From CAYLHF01 sp964383365 (lineage in GTDB: Bacteria > Bacteroidota > Rhodothermia > Rhodothermales > UBA10348): a DNA stretch of 64,000 nucleotides. The notes under the pieces were generated by a model that was not told the origin of the DNA, did not search any database, and worked only from the letters and a program-made list of their open reading frames with translations. Each line of letters starts with the position of its first letter. The stretch's first letter is position 1. The stretch lies in assembly GCA_964383365.1 (NCBI GenBank), contig CAYLHF010000008.1, forward strand, positions 43,314-107,313, given 5' to 3'. The position numbers and the translations under genes are program-made. Positions 18,111 through 26,928 of the stretch are shown one piece after another.

Positions 18111-19652
18111 TCATTTTGGAGAACCGGAGCCGATGCGCTCCAACTTGCCCCAGTTCATTCCGAATCCGAGAAATTCTTCAACGGTGGCGAGCGTCTTGCA
18201 CACGTCCACGATCAAAATGAAGAAGAGCCGATAGAACAGGGAATAAAAAACGAGTCGGACTTCTTCTTTCTCAACCGCTACGCAATACAGTGCTGCGATC
18301 AGATCCAGAATGGTCAGCGACAACCACCAGTAGACGATGTAGTAACTCATCTTGAATACCAGTGCGATAAAAATAAAATAGGCGTTCGCAAAAATGTTCA
18401 TGATGGGCCAGATCAATGCTTCAAAAGCCATCGACCACATCACGATCGTTCCACCAAAATTGATCGTAGGATTAAAAAACAGGTCCCGATGTTTGCGGAC
18501 AGCCTGAATGATTCCTCGCGTCCAGCGATACCGCTGCTTCAGAAGGTCAACGATCGTATCCGGGGCTTCGGTGTACGAGCGGGCGTCCGGCTCATATTCT
18601 ACCCGCCAGCCGGCACGGATAATTTTCAACGTGATGTCGGCATCCTCTGCAAACGTATCCGAGCTGTACCAGCCGGCATCGACGATCGCCTGCTTGCGAA
18701 ACATCCCGAGCGGTCCAGGAATGATGTTGACGAGTTTCACGATGCTCTGCGCCGAACGGGCCATATTCAAACCTTCGACGTACTCAAGCGCCTGAAGCGT
18801 CGTCCAGATATTATTCCTGTTCAGAACCTTAACGTTACCGGCGATGGCCCCCAGACGAGGGTCCACAAAATGCCGGATAGTTTTCCTGAGCGTGTCTGGA
18901 GAGAGTAGAGAGTCTCCATCGACATTCAGTACAAAATCATATCGAGAAACCTGGATTCCGGCATTCAAGGCAGTAGCTTTCCCTCCATTCGGCTTCTGAA
19001 CGAGTCGCACATCGACCGCACCGTCCCGATACGTGCCGATCACACCCTGGCCGACCCCTCTCGTATCGTCGGTTGAGCCATCATCGACCAGCAGGATCTC
19101 GTACCGCGGATAATCCATCTCGAGCAGAGATGCAACGGTACTTCGGAGAAGCTTACCCTCGTTGTAGGCCGGTACGATGATGGATACCGGTGGCAGGAAG
19201 GTATGGTCGTGTCCGGTTTCGATCGTGTGTTTGGTCGTATTCAAATACGCCATGTTCATCAACGACAGATACCGGAACAGCAGAATTACGAGAAATAGTA
19301 CGAGTGCAACGATCGAGGAATACACAATCAATCCGCTCCAGCGGAGCTTACTCTCCCATCCGGTCAGCTTTAACAGATAGCCACCCGGATCGCGCACGAA
19401 AATATAAATGATGGCAAACAGGATGAGCGAAATCAATCCGTATACGACGATTCGCCGGAGTAGCTGTGATTCCGATTCTCGTGCCGTCGGGCGATCGTCC
19501 TCTGGCCTCTTGATGGGCTGGAAAACCGTCTTTTCGACAGACTGTCCGGTCGACGTAACGAGAGCGGTTCCAGTGGAATGTTCCACAGGAACCAATCGCT
19601 CACGGGCATTCGACTCGCTGTCAGGTGATATGTTGTTTTCAGTTTCCATCAT
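18111..19652 (-). CDS. Family 2 glycosyltransferase, poly-GlcNAc synthase (PgaC/IcaA)-like
   Basis: Processive inner-membrane synthase, 513 residues. After a 65-residue polar N-terminus come two transmembrane helices (about 70-88 and 108-128), a GT2 domain (about 153-385), and three C-terminal helices (about 405-495). Catalytic motifs are complete: VDDGS, NVDGDS (DxD), TFAEDAD, and QRYRW (QxxRW). This is the layout of PgaC/HmsR/IcaA, which polymerise UDP-GlcNAc into beta-1,6-GlcNAc; cellulose or hyaluronan-type products are possible alternatives. In E. coli the homologous complex is activated by c-di-GMP. It lies 71 bp downstream of the porin gene. Confidence 0.85.
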   Translation of the reverse strand: MMETENNISPDSESNARERLVPVEHSTGTALVTSTGQSVEKTVFQPIKRPEDDRPTARESESQLLRRIVVYGLISLILFAIIYIFVRDPGGYLLKLTGWESKLRWSGLIVYSSIVALVLFLVILLFRYLSLMNMAYLNTTKHTIETGHDHTFLPPVSIIVPAYNEGKLLRSTVASLLEMDYPRYEILLVDDGSTDDTRGVGQGVIGTYRDGAVDVRLVQKPNGGKATALNAGIQVSRYDFVLNVDGDSLLSPDTLRKTIRHFVDPRLGAIAGNVKVLNRNNIWTTLQALEYVEGLNMARSAQSIVKLVNIIPGPLGMFRKQAIVDAGWYSSDTFAEDADITLKIIRAGWRVEYEPDARSYTEAPDTIVDLLKQRYRWTRGIIQAVRKHRDLFFNPTINFGGTIVMWSMAFEALIWPIMNIFANAYFIFIALVFKMSYYIVYWWLSLTILDLIAALYCVAVEKEEVRLVFYSLFYRLFFILIVDVCKTLATVEEFLGFGMNWGKLERIGSGSPK

Positions 19653-19723
19653 GTGGCGACGGAGAGTCCATCACACCGGACCTCTGGCCGGGTGTCTATT
19701 CGTTGTCGGCAATAAAAGTGAAA

Positions 19724-22700
19724 TCATAAGGTCCAGTACAATGCCGCCGAAAATGTAAACGTGTTATACCGATCGATGAATGACCCGGCCCCACTACCGA
19801 GCGTCCGGGTTGACTGGCTCATCGCCGTCCGCGCAGTGAGCGAAAAATTGCCTCCTAGCCGCTTGATTAGATCGGCCTCTATGCGTCTATTTACAAATCC
19901 TGCACTCTGCGCGATGACACCGATCGATCCCCTGACCCGGATGTACCACTTGGTTCGAAGCTCGCGTTCATACTCGAGAAACATGTCGTACGTCGTGTAC
20001 GCTCGGGGCGAGAAATACGTATCGACGGTCGTTCGATAGTTGATCGCGTAATATGTCACTCCGAGATACGTGTAATCCACGATGCGGTACCCACCTTCGA
20101 GCCGAAGCGACGTTCCGAAGTTCGTATCGCTGTTTGACGCTGTATTGCCAAAGTTATCGCTCACGATATTGAAGGCCAGCGCACCTTGTACCCGGAGTAC
20201 CGAGTCGGCCATGATGGTCGCACTGCTTCCTTTCAAATCAAACTGTGTCAGCCGCAAATTGAATTGCCCGCCTCCCGGTGACCAGAGTTCAATCGAACCT
20301 TCGCCGGTATGCACCCCTATCGAGGCCTGATATTTTCCAAGCTCCTGTTTCCAGTATCGAAGACCACCGTAACCGACGGTCCTGGCACCCTCATAGTCAT
20401 ACAATCCGATCTCCCCGGATATCCGGTTGGAAAAACTCGCCCGATCCGACGGCACAGGTGGCGTCAGGTCGATGTATCCACCGGCAAATATCTGATTGAC
20501 GCGGCCGCGAACGATTTCTGATCCAGGAACCAGACGGCGCGAACCACTGATGAAATGCGAGTTGACACCGGCCGTCAATACGACATCGATCGGTATCGTC
20601 ACCTGTGTCTGCATTCCCTGGGCCCAGCGATCATACCGGGTGCCCCCGCCACGACTCCGAACGGCGTCGGTTGTCGGCACAACGATACCGGCAAAATCAT
20701 AGCCGAGCCATTCGCCACTCTCGAGAAGAGTGGTCCTGACATCGGCACCGATCGCCACTTTGGTGTCTTCGATCATCTTCGAGTCTTCGGCCAGCATCTG
20801 GGCTTCGTTGTAGATGTCCTCCGCCTCGGCATAGAGGCCCAGGGCACGAAGTGCGTCCGCCTGCATGAATCGAACTTCGTAATCTCGCGGGTTTCTCACC
20901 TGAAGCTGTTCGAGCGCAGACAGTGCTCCTGAGTAATCTTTCCTCAGAATGCGGGTTCGTGCCATTTCTTTACCTACATCGTAGGCGAACTGCTGCTGCT
21001 GAAGCGCCTCAAGAATAGCCAACGCATCGTCATATTTCGCCGCTGCCGTATAGACCTGGGCCAGTTCTTTGAGTTCGGCACGCGTGCGGCGTCCTCTCAA
21101 TTCGAAATATCGGTCGTATGAAGCAATGGCATTGTCATACCGTTTCGCTGCCGTATAGCGCCGGGCCTCGTTGAGCACCGCTACCTGCGCCTCCTCATTG
21201 AGACGGATCTTTTCTCTGGCGATCAAATGCCGGAGTGTCTGTATTTTTTCTATAAACCGTGGATCTCCTACTCTCTCGGCCATATCCACAAGGCGGCTCG
21301 CATCCTCGACGGCTGTTTGAAGCAATCGGTAATCGGCCGCGTCGAGAATGAGTTCACTATCCTCTGCGTACGGTCCGGCGAGAAGCGATGCGAGGTAATT
21401 TTCGCCCCGGTCATCGAGTTCTCTGTTCGACAATTCGGAGAGAACGAAGAGCCGTTGAAACTCCGTGTTGTCTGGATTCTGATCTACCAGGTACCTCGCC
21501 TGTTCGACGGCCTGTTTCCGGTATCCATTCAGCCTGAGCGTATCCACATAGCGGGCCCGGAGCGGAAAATTTTCGGGCTGGAGGCCGATAAGCTGTACAT
21601 ACGCACGAATGGCATCGTCTATTCGATCAACGATCTGGTATTGATCGATAATCTCGAGGAGTTCGTCTGTCGCGCTCGAATCCGAAGCAATTATGGGTTC
21701 GAGTTCTCGAATTCTGCGACGCGCATAATCGAGTCGCGCTGCCTTGATGGCTACCAGTCTTCCCCGATATCCTTCCTCGGCTGGATTGGTATGCGCAGGA
21801 TCAACGAGTACATCGAGAGCTTCAGAGAATCGCTTGGCGTTGACGAGTTCATCGACGAGCTGATAGCGCGTCATGATGTCGTCGGGCTGGAATCGGAGTC
21901 GATACGTCAGACGGTCTATCGGAAAGAGCGGCGACTTCCCGCCGGTCGAGACGAATCCATTGTCGGTCTGGATAAAGAGTGAGAGCCACCGATCCGTCGT
22001 GCCGTAGTCTTTTTCCAGTTTCAGCAGTTGATCGTAGGCTTCTCCGTAGCGCTTGTACTTGTTCAGTTGCTCAACGAGTTTGAAGCGGGTTTCGGCGTTT
22101 CCGGGATCCCGTTCAAGAGCCCGGTAGAGTCGGTCAACGATGAATGTCGACGGCCTGTTTGGAGAGGGCTCTGTCTGCAGCCTGTTTTCGACCAGGAGCG
22201 ATCGTTTCGTCCATTCAGGAGATCCCTGATACCGTGGTTTCAGGTACGTCAGATTCTGCTGGGCTTCAAAATATCTTCCGTCATCGATCAGTAAATCGAT
22301 CAACTGGAATCGTTTCCCATCCTGATTGGGGTCTGCCCGGAGTTCCCGGGTAAGTACGTCGATCGGATACTGAGATTGTGTTCCTGCGAGTCCGGGTTGG
22401 TCTCCATAATCAGAACACTTTTCCGCCTCTGTGTTATTCGGATTCAGTCGGAGTGCCTGTTCGCAGGCTTCCTTGGCCAGACGATATTTCCCCTGCCAGA
22501 GACGGAAATAGCCGAGTCGCATGTACAGATCATCGTTGTTCGTGTAGATCTTTACATATTTCTGAGCGGTTCTCTCGCCCAGCGCGTTGTCTCCCTCGTA
22601 ATTGGCGATCGCTATCAGATAGGACTGTACAACGTCCGGGGTTCCCTGTGTCTTTCGGAGATACTCTCCATACTGATCGGCAGCCTGTCTGAACAGTCGT

Positions 22701-23137
22701 GCCTCAAACAGGGCATCTGCATACCGAATTCGATACGATAAATTGGTCGGGTTAGCGGCGACGAGCCGCCTCATACTCTCCAGGTTGCCCCGGTTTCGTG
22801 CGACGGTCTGCTGCTGAGATCGGCGGAGTCCATTCCGAGCCTCCACGTGGGCGGGATTCAATTCCAGAATTCGCTCATAGTCCTTTGCTGCAGAAGCGAA
22901 ATCGCGCCGACCCTCATGCGCGGCGGCCCGTATCAATAGCGGACGAGGGTCCTTCGATTCGGGTGTAATCAAGGTGTTCAGCAGGGCAATTGCCTCCTGA
23001 AAACGTCCTTGCGTTACCAGACGTTCTGCACGGTCCTGTGCGGCGATATCCTGTGAAAAGGCTTCTCCCACCGGGACGAGAACCCAGATGGAGACCAGGA
23101 CTACCAGCACTGTCAATCGGCGGATCATAGCGATCAC
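19724..23137 (-). CDS. TPR-rich outer-membrane exopolysaccharide export protein (PgaA-like)
   Basis: 1137 residues. An N-terminal signal peptide (about 1-29) is followed by a long series of TPR and TPR-like helical repeats (about 30-790; e.g. GRFQEAIALLNTLI, DFASAAKDYERILELNP). Residues from about 800 form alternating beta-strands typical of an outer-membrane barrel, ending in an aromatic-containing strand (FTFSAALYWTL). This matches the design of PgaA/HmsH, in which periplasmic TPRs guide poly-GlcNAc to a porin. The protein is longer than E. coli PgaA (about 800), with the extra length in the TPR part. The downstream synthase and deacetylase-like genes support the role. Confidence 0.78.
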   Translation of the reverse strand: MIAMIRRLTVLVVLVSIWVLVPVGEAFSQDIAAQDRAERLVTQGRFQEAIALLNTLITPESKDPRPLLIRAAAHEGRRDFASAAKDYERILELNPAHVEARNGLRRSQQQTVARNRGNLESMRRLVAANPTNLSYRIRYADALFEARLFRQAADQYGEYLRKTQGTPDVVQSYLIAIANYEGDNALGERTAQKYVKIYTNNDDLYMRLGYFRLWQGKYRLAKEACEQALRLNPNNTEAEKCSDYGDQPGLAGTQSQYPIDVLTRELRADPNQDGKRFQLIDLLIDDGRYFEAQQNLTYLKPRYQGSPEWTKRSLLVENRLQTEPSPNRPSTFIVDRLYRALERDPGNAETRFKLVEQLNKYKRYGEAYDQLLKLEKDYGTTDRWLSLFIQTDNGFVSTGGKSPLFPIDRLTYRLRFQPDDIMTRYQLVDELVNAKRFSEALDVLVDPAHTNPAEEGYRGRLVAIKAARLDYARRRIRELEPIIASDSSATDELLEIIDQYQIVDRIDDAIRAYVQLIGLQPENFPLRARYVDTLRLNGYRKQAVEQARYLVDQNPDNTEFQRLFVLSELSNRELDDRGENYLASLLAGPYAEDSELILDAADYRLLQTAVEDASRLVDMAERVGDPRFIEKIQTLRHLIAREKIRLNEEAQVAVLNEARRYTAAKRYDNAIASYDRYFELRGRRTRAELKELAQVYTAAAKYDDALAILEALQQQQFAYDVGKEMARTRILRKDYSGALSALEQLQVRNPRDYEVRFMQADALRALGLYAEAEDIYNEAQMLAEDSKMIEDTKVAIGADVRTTLLESGEWLGYDFAGIVVPTTDAVRSRGGGTRYDRWAQGMQTQVTIPIDVVLTAGVNSHFISGSRRLVPGSEIVRGRVNQIFAGGYIDLTPPVPSDRASFSNRISGEIGLYDYEGARTVGYGGLRYWKQELGKYQASIGVHTGEGSIELWSPGGGQFNLRLTQFDLKGSSATIMADSVLRVQGALAFNIVSDNFGNTASNSDTNFGTSLRLEGGYRIVDYTYLGVTYYAINYRTTVDTYFSPRAYTTYDMFLEYERELRTKWYIRVRGSIGVIAQSAGFVNRRIEADLIKRLGGNFSLTARTAMSQSTRTLGSGAGSFIDRYNTFTFSAALYWTL

Positions 23138-23220
23138 GGAGTGATGGATAATGAATACTCACAGGAACCGTTATCGGCCGGAAATGCCAATCCTTTGATT
23201 AATCCAACGAAATAATTCCG

Positions 23221-24666
23221 TTAAGACTGATCCAGGGCGTAGCTGAGAAACTCCTCTGCCGACTGAAAAGGCCGCCCATCTGGAACAACAATGGCAGAAA
23301 CAGAATGAAGGAGATGATCGGCCTGTTGCGGAGAATCCTGCCGGAGTCGTTCTTTCAGTCGCGCGAAGAAACTCTGGGCTTCCTCGGGGCGACTTTCGCC
23401 AAGAAATACAATCAAGCGCTCCTGTGATAGATCAGAGAGCATATCATCCTGTGGACGAAGCGCGGCCCGGACCAGGTCCATCAAAAAATCAAAGTCGAAC
23501 GGACGAGCCGAGGCGTCTTTCCGATCCATCCTCATGGCCAGCAGAAGAAACGGCTGTAGACCTGATTCACGCATCAGAAACTTCTGCTGCAGACGTAACC
23601 GGAACGTCTCACGATCGGTCACATCTGGTAGTCGATCGGTCGCTGTCGGCTGCTCAATTTCGGCTTCCGTAGCTGAACTATGAACGAATTCATCGGCCGG
23701 AGGAGGCGTAGTGGGTGAGGGTACGTCAGCCGAAGGAGGGGCGTATGGCTCGGTCGGAGCATATGCAGCAGGCCGCTCTGGCGGCGCGGAATACGTTGGA
23801 GGTGCGGGCTGCGCTGCCGCCTGGTAAGCCGGTTGCGTGGGGCCCGGGGAAGTCTGTGTTGCGGGGCCCTGGGAAGCCTGTGTTGCAGGCCCGGGTTCTG
23901 CATAGACCGTATGTGCCTCCGTTGGCGCTCCGCCGCGATCGGGTGTCCCCGAAGTCGACGCGTCTTCGACCACATCCTCGAGGTCCCAGTAGTCCACGAC
24001 CTGTCGTTTGATGTGTCCGATGTGCGGAACAAGCGTCACACGACGCTTCGTCGTTGTCGGATTCTCGTCCGCCAGTTCGATATGAATTGATCCGGTCATC
24101 TGCATCGACATGAAATCAATCACGCGGCGCGACTGCTGATTTGCGGGTTCGGGCATGACGACCATCAGTGTCGTCTCGAGCGAGTCGATCTGTTCCAGAA
24201 ACTGGATAAACTCGACTCTGAATCGATCGAAGGACCGGAAGGCTACAAACGGAAGAAAGTCGTTCATCACCAGACGGGTCGGACGGTGCTTCCGGATAAG
24301 ACCGATGAGATCCCAGAGTGCCTTGGATACCCCGTCATCTCCCATCTGCTGTACGTTCATGAGGGGTGGGACGCGCATGAGTCGAACGATACCACTCTCG
24401 TAAGCATGTCTGAGATTGAATCCGATCGAAGCGGCCTGAATGATGAGGTCCTTCTGGCGATCGGCTGAGATAAAGAGGGTTGGTTCCCGAAGCGTCGCCC
24501 CGGTTCGTGCGAACATAAGCGTTAACAGCCCACGACCACTGGCCGCTTTACCATAAACGAGGTAGGACCCACCGCGATACAATCCACCCCAAGCGTTGTC
24601 GATCACATCGATGCCCGACAGGTGCTTTGGAGCAAATGCTACTGAGGAGACTGTAGTCGCGTTCAT
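23221..24666 (-). CDS. KaiC/RAD55-like RecA-fold protein with Pro-rich linker and degenerate GGDEF-like domain
   Basis: First gene of the exopolysaccharide operon; 481 residues. Residues about 15-245 resemble a KaiC/RAD55-type ATPase (GIDVIDNAWGGLYRGGSYLVYG), but the Walker A reads G39-KAAS-G44-R45-G46, with arginine in place of lysine and glycine instead of Thr/Ser. A Pro/Ala/Thr-rich linker (about 245-345) contains a 24-bp tandem repeat. Residues about 350-481 resemble a GGDEF fold in strand/helix order (LLLAMRMD; LIVFLGESRPEEAQSFFARLKERL), yet the GGDEF motif is replaced by DLSQERL. It is probably a regulator that binds nucleotide or partners rather than a diguanylate cyclase. Role inferred from operon position. 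Confidence 0.65.
   Translation of the reverse strand: MNATTVSSVAFAPKHLSGIDVIDNAWGGLYRGGSYLVYGKAASGRGLLTLMFARTGATLREPTLFISADRQKDLIIQAASIGFNLRHAYESGIVRLMRVPPLMNVQQMGDDGVSKALWDLIGLIRKHRPTRLVMNDFLPFVAFRSFDRFRVEFIQFLEQIDSLETTLMVVMPEPANQQSRRVIDFMSMQMTGSIHIELADENPTTTKRRVTLVPHIGHIKRQVVDYWDLEDVVEDASTSGTPDRGGAPTEAHTVYAEPGPATQASQGPATQTSPGPTQPAYQAAAQPAPPTYSAPPERPAAYAPTEPYAPPSADVPSPTTPPPADEFVHSSATEAEIEQPTATDRLPDVTDRETFRLRLQQKFLMRESGLQPFLLLAMRMDRKDASARPFDFDFLMDLVRAALRPQDDMLSDLSQERLIVFLGESRPEEAQSFFARLKERLRQDSPQQADHLLHSVSAIVVPDGRPFQSAEEFLSYALDQS
23841..23888. repeat. 24-bp tandem repeat (two copies) inside the linker of the KaiC-like gene
   Basis: Copies at 23841-23864 and 23865-23888 differ at four positions (GGCCC[GT]GGGAAG[TC]CTGTGTTGC[GA]G pattern with one more change) and a partial third follows. 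On the coding (minus) strand the unit encodes an octapeptide of the form GPATQxSx. Such in-frame repeats can change copy number by slippage without a frameshift. Confidence 0.7.
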
Positions 24667-25066
24667 TGCGAACTGTTTCGAATTACAAAAATAGGGATAC
24701 CGATCGAGTACCTAACAAACGGTGTGCCGAGTTTCGGAAAACAAGCGCAAACGGTCTGATATGGACAATTTCCTACGTCCCGCCCTCTATTATCGCCTGA
24801 AATCTCACTTTTTCAACCCCCGGGATCACTATTTCGAGACCAAAGACCAATCTCTATTTGAGATTATCCTTCCCAGAACGGGGAAGTTCCGGTTGAAAAC
24901 CATCACAATGCACAGTTGTTGCTACCTGGGACTATGGATATTTGATTTTGGTCCGATACTTGTCTTTACATAATGAGCCAACGTGCTCCAACACGCCACA
25001 CAACCTGTTCCAGTGTCGAAAGCCACAACGACCATCATGCACAGATATTCTCGATTAGGGATCCAT
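24667..25066. other. 400-bp divergent intergenic region between exopolysaccharide operon and propeller lipoprotein
   Basis: Holds the probable minus-strand promoter of the exopolysaccharide operon at its left end. AT-rich sequence (ATATTTGATTTTGG, TTTACATAATG) before the lipoprotein start may contain that gene's promoter, but no clear pair of boxes is seen. An open frame at 24722-24973 (83 residues, plus strand) has no recognisable features and is not called. No tRNA or repeat is visible. Confidence 0.5.
24686..24719 (-). promoter_or_regulatory. Probable Bacteroidota-type promoter of the exopolysaccharide operon
   Basis: On the minus strand TATTTTTG (24686-24693) fits the Bacteroidota -7 consensus TAnnTTTG. 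A TTTG (24716-24719) lies 22 bp upstream of it, a little further than the usual 19 bp -33 spacing. It lies 20 bp upstream of the ATG at 24666. It can also be read as TTGTTA-N19-TATTTT. This is a pattern match only. Confidence 0.35.
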
Positions 25067-26914
25067 ATGCACCGAACGACCCGATCGGTCCTTCCCGCTG
25101 TTCTATTCGGACTCTATCTGGTCCTGGCCTCCGGTTGCGACATATTCGGTACGGCCATCGATGATCGCGCACCGACCATCAACATCATAAAGCCATTTGA
25201 TCAGGCGACGGTTGCCGGGAAAAATGTTCTTATTTCGATCACGGCACAGGCTATCGGCACCGACAATTTCATCTCCTTCATCAACGTGAATGTGAACGGT
25301 GTAAGGGCTGGAGAAGCCGTTCTCGACAGCGCCCGGTTTAATTTCCGACTCAACACACTCGACCTCGAAGACGGTCTGTATAGAGTAGAAGCGGTCGCGT
25401 TCGACCATTTTCAATCCAGAGGAATCTCCGCTCCTGTGCTGATTACCGTCGCCAACAAGAGTGATGGTCCCGGACCCGAAATGCAGATTATCACCCCGGA
25501 CAATAATGAGCAGGTCGGAGGATTGGTCCGTGTGGTATCTCGAACCGCCCCCGCTCAACCGTTCGTGACCCGGGTCGATCTTCTTGTCGATGGTATTGCC
25601 GTTGCATCTACGAACAATGTAGTCGGTGGCAATTCATTTGTGTTCGACTGGAATGCCCTCAATGAAACGCCCGGGGAACACATCATCGAAGTGAAGGCCT
25701 ATTCGGGTCCGACGACGTTTCGACTGTCTGAATCAAAAACAGTAATCGTCCGTGGTGACGGAACGAGCGGCGGTATCGGAAAGCCTGGTACCGTTCGGTG
25801 GCGAGCCGCCGGGTTCAAGGGCGATGTGAAAGGTTCGGTAGCGGTGGGCTTCAATAACGATATTTACGTCGGTACGGCTTCAGACACGCTCTATGCGTTT
25901 TCGAATCTCGGTGCTCTGAAATGGAAATTTGCGACCCGGGGTCCCATCCGGTCATCCCCTCTTGTCGGAAATAATGAAGATGTCTTCGTGACCAGTGAAG
26001 ATGGTAGACTCTATGGACTTAACTCGACGGGCGCAGAACTGTGGCCAGCCTATAACACGGGTGCTCTTCTTCGATCTTCCCCCACGCTCGGTGTCGAAGG
26101 GCGGCTCTATTTCGGTGACTCGAATGGTAGGGTGCATGCGGTAAATTCCTTCAACGGTCTGTCGACCGGGGGACGTTGGCCGGTAAGCGTGTCGAGTTCG
26201 CCGATCGTAGTTCCACCGGTTATAGCCCGGGATCGTACGATTGTCGTGGCCACAACGGACGGCTTCCTTCACGCCCTGGCACCGGACGGAACGCTTCTCT
26301 GGACGACGACTCAGAACGTCGGAAGTATTATGGTCGGAATGGCGCTCATCGAACGTCAGCTGACGGTAACGCTGCCAACGGGTGAATCCAGGACGTCTAC
26401 TGCCGTCATTGTATACGCCGTTTCAAATGACGGTATCATTTACGCCATTGCAGCAGAAGACGGATCCATCTTGTGGAGTTATCCATTGACGGGTCCACTG
26501 CGATCAGGACCGGTCGTCGGGACGGACGGGGCCATCTACGTAGGCACATCGACTGGACTCATTGCCCTGAATGAGGATGCTGACGCCTTCACGCCGCGAC
26601 TCCGTTTTGTATTTCCGGCACCGGACGTAGGCACGCCCGTCGTCGACGCGAGCGAGGTGGTCTATTTTGTGAGCGGACGAACCGTATTTGCCATCAATCC
26701 GAATAATACTCCATTCTGGGAATTCGATCTCGGAACGCAGTCGGACGGCCCTCCGACTATCAATCGCGAAGGGGGACTGTTGGTCGCCGGGCAGAATGGA
26801 TTGATGACATCGCTCGAGACGGGCTCGGTAGGACTCGCTCCAGGAAAATGGCCCATGTTCCAGCGAAATGCGAGGCACACCGGACGCCTTGGAATCGACG
26901 CCGACGACGGATAG
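25067..26914 (+). CDS. Lipoprotein with Ig-like domains and PQQ-type beta-propeller
   Basis: About 615 residues from ATG 25067, chosen because it opens directly into a lipoprotein signal peptide with lipobox LASGC; the frame stays open upstream to 24983. After the lipid cysteine come two Ig/cadherin-like beta modules (about 35-240: INIIKPFDQATVAG; MQIITPDNNEQVGG). A propeller of PQQ/WD-like blades fills about 255 to 600, each blade carrying signatures such as DIYVGTASDTLYAF and GALKWKF. Propellers of this kind bind proteins or polysaccharide rather than PQQ when the enzyme residues are missing, as they are here. Divergent from the exopolysaccharide operon, so a surface role linked to it is possible but unproven. 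Confidence 0.75.
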   Translation: MHRTTRSVLPAVLFGLYLVLASGCDIFGTAIDDRAPTINIIKPFDQATVAGKNVLISITAQAIGTDNFISFINVNVNGVRAGEAVLDSARFNFRLNTLDLEDGLYRVEAVAFDHFQSRGISAPVLITVANKSDGPGPEMQIITPDNNEQVGGLVRVVSRTAPAQPFVTRVDLLVDGIAVASTNNVVGGNSFVFDWNALNETPGEHIIEVKAYSGPTTFRLSESKTVIVRGDGTSGGIGKPGTVRWRAAGFKGDVKGSVAVGFNNDIYVGTASDTLYAFSNLGALKWKFATRGPIRSSPLVGNNEDVFVTSEDGRLYGLNSTGAELWPAYNTGALLRSSPTLGVEGRLYFGDSNGRVHAVNSFNGLSTGGRWPVSVSSSPIVVPPVIARDRTIVVATTDGFLHALAPDGTLLWTTTQNVGSIMVGMALIERQLTVTLPTGESRTSTAVIVYAVSNDGIIYAIAAEDGSILWSYPLTGPLRSGPVVGTDGAIYVGTSTGLIALNEDADAFTPRLRFVFPAPDVGTPVVDASEVVYFVSGRTVFAINPNNTPFWEFDLGTQSDGPPTINREGGLLVAGQNGLMTSLETGSVGLAPGKWPMFQRNARHTGRLGIDADDG

Positions 26915-26928
26915 AATTGACGGAAACG

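Noticed and set aside
24722..24973. 83-residue plus-strand ORF in the divergent gap
   Set aside because: No start context, no recognised motif, and it lies over the probable promoter region of the exopolysaccharide operon.
25067..26914. PQQ-dependent alcohol dehydrogenase
   Set aside because: Propeller blades are present, but the protein is an Ig-propeller lipoprotein without the enzyme's cofactor-site cysteine pair or heme domain.
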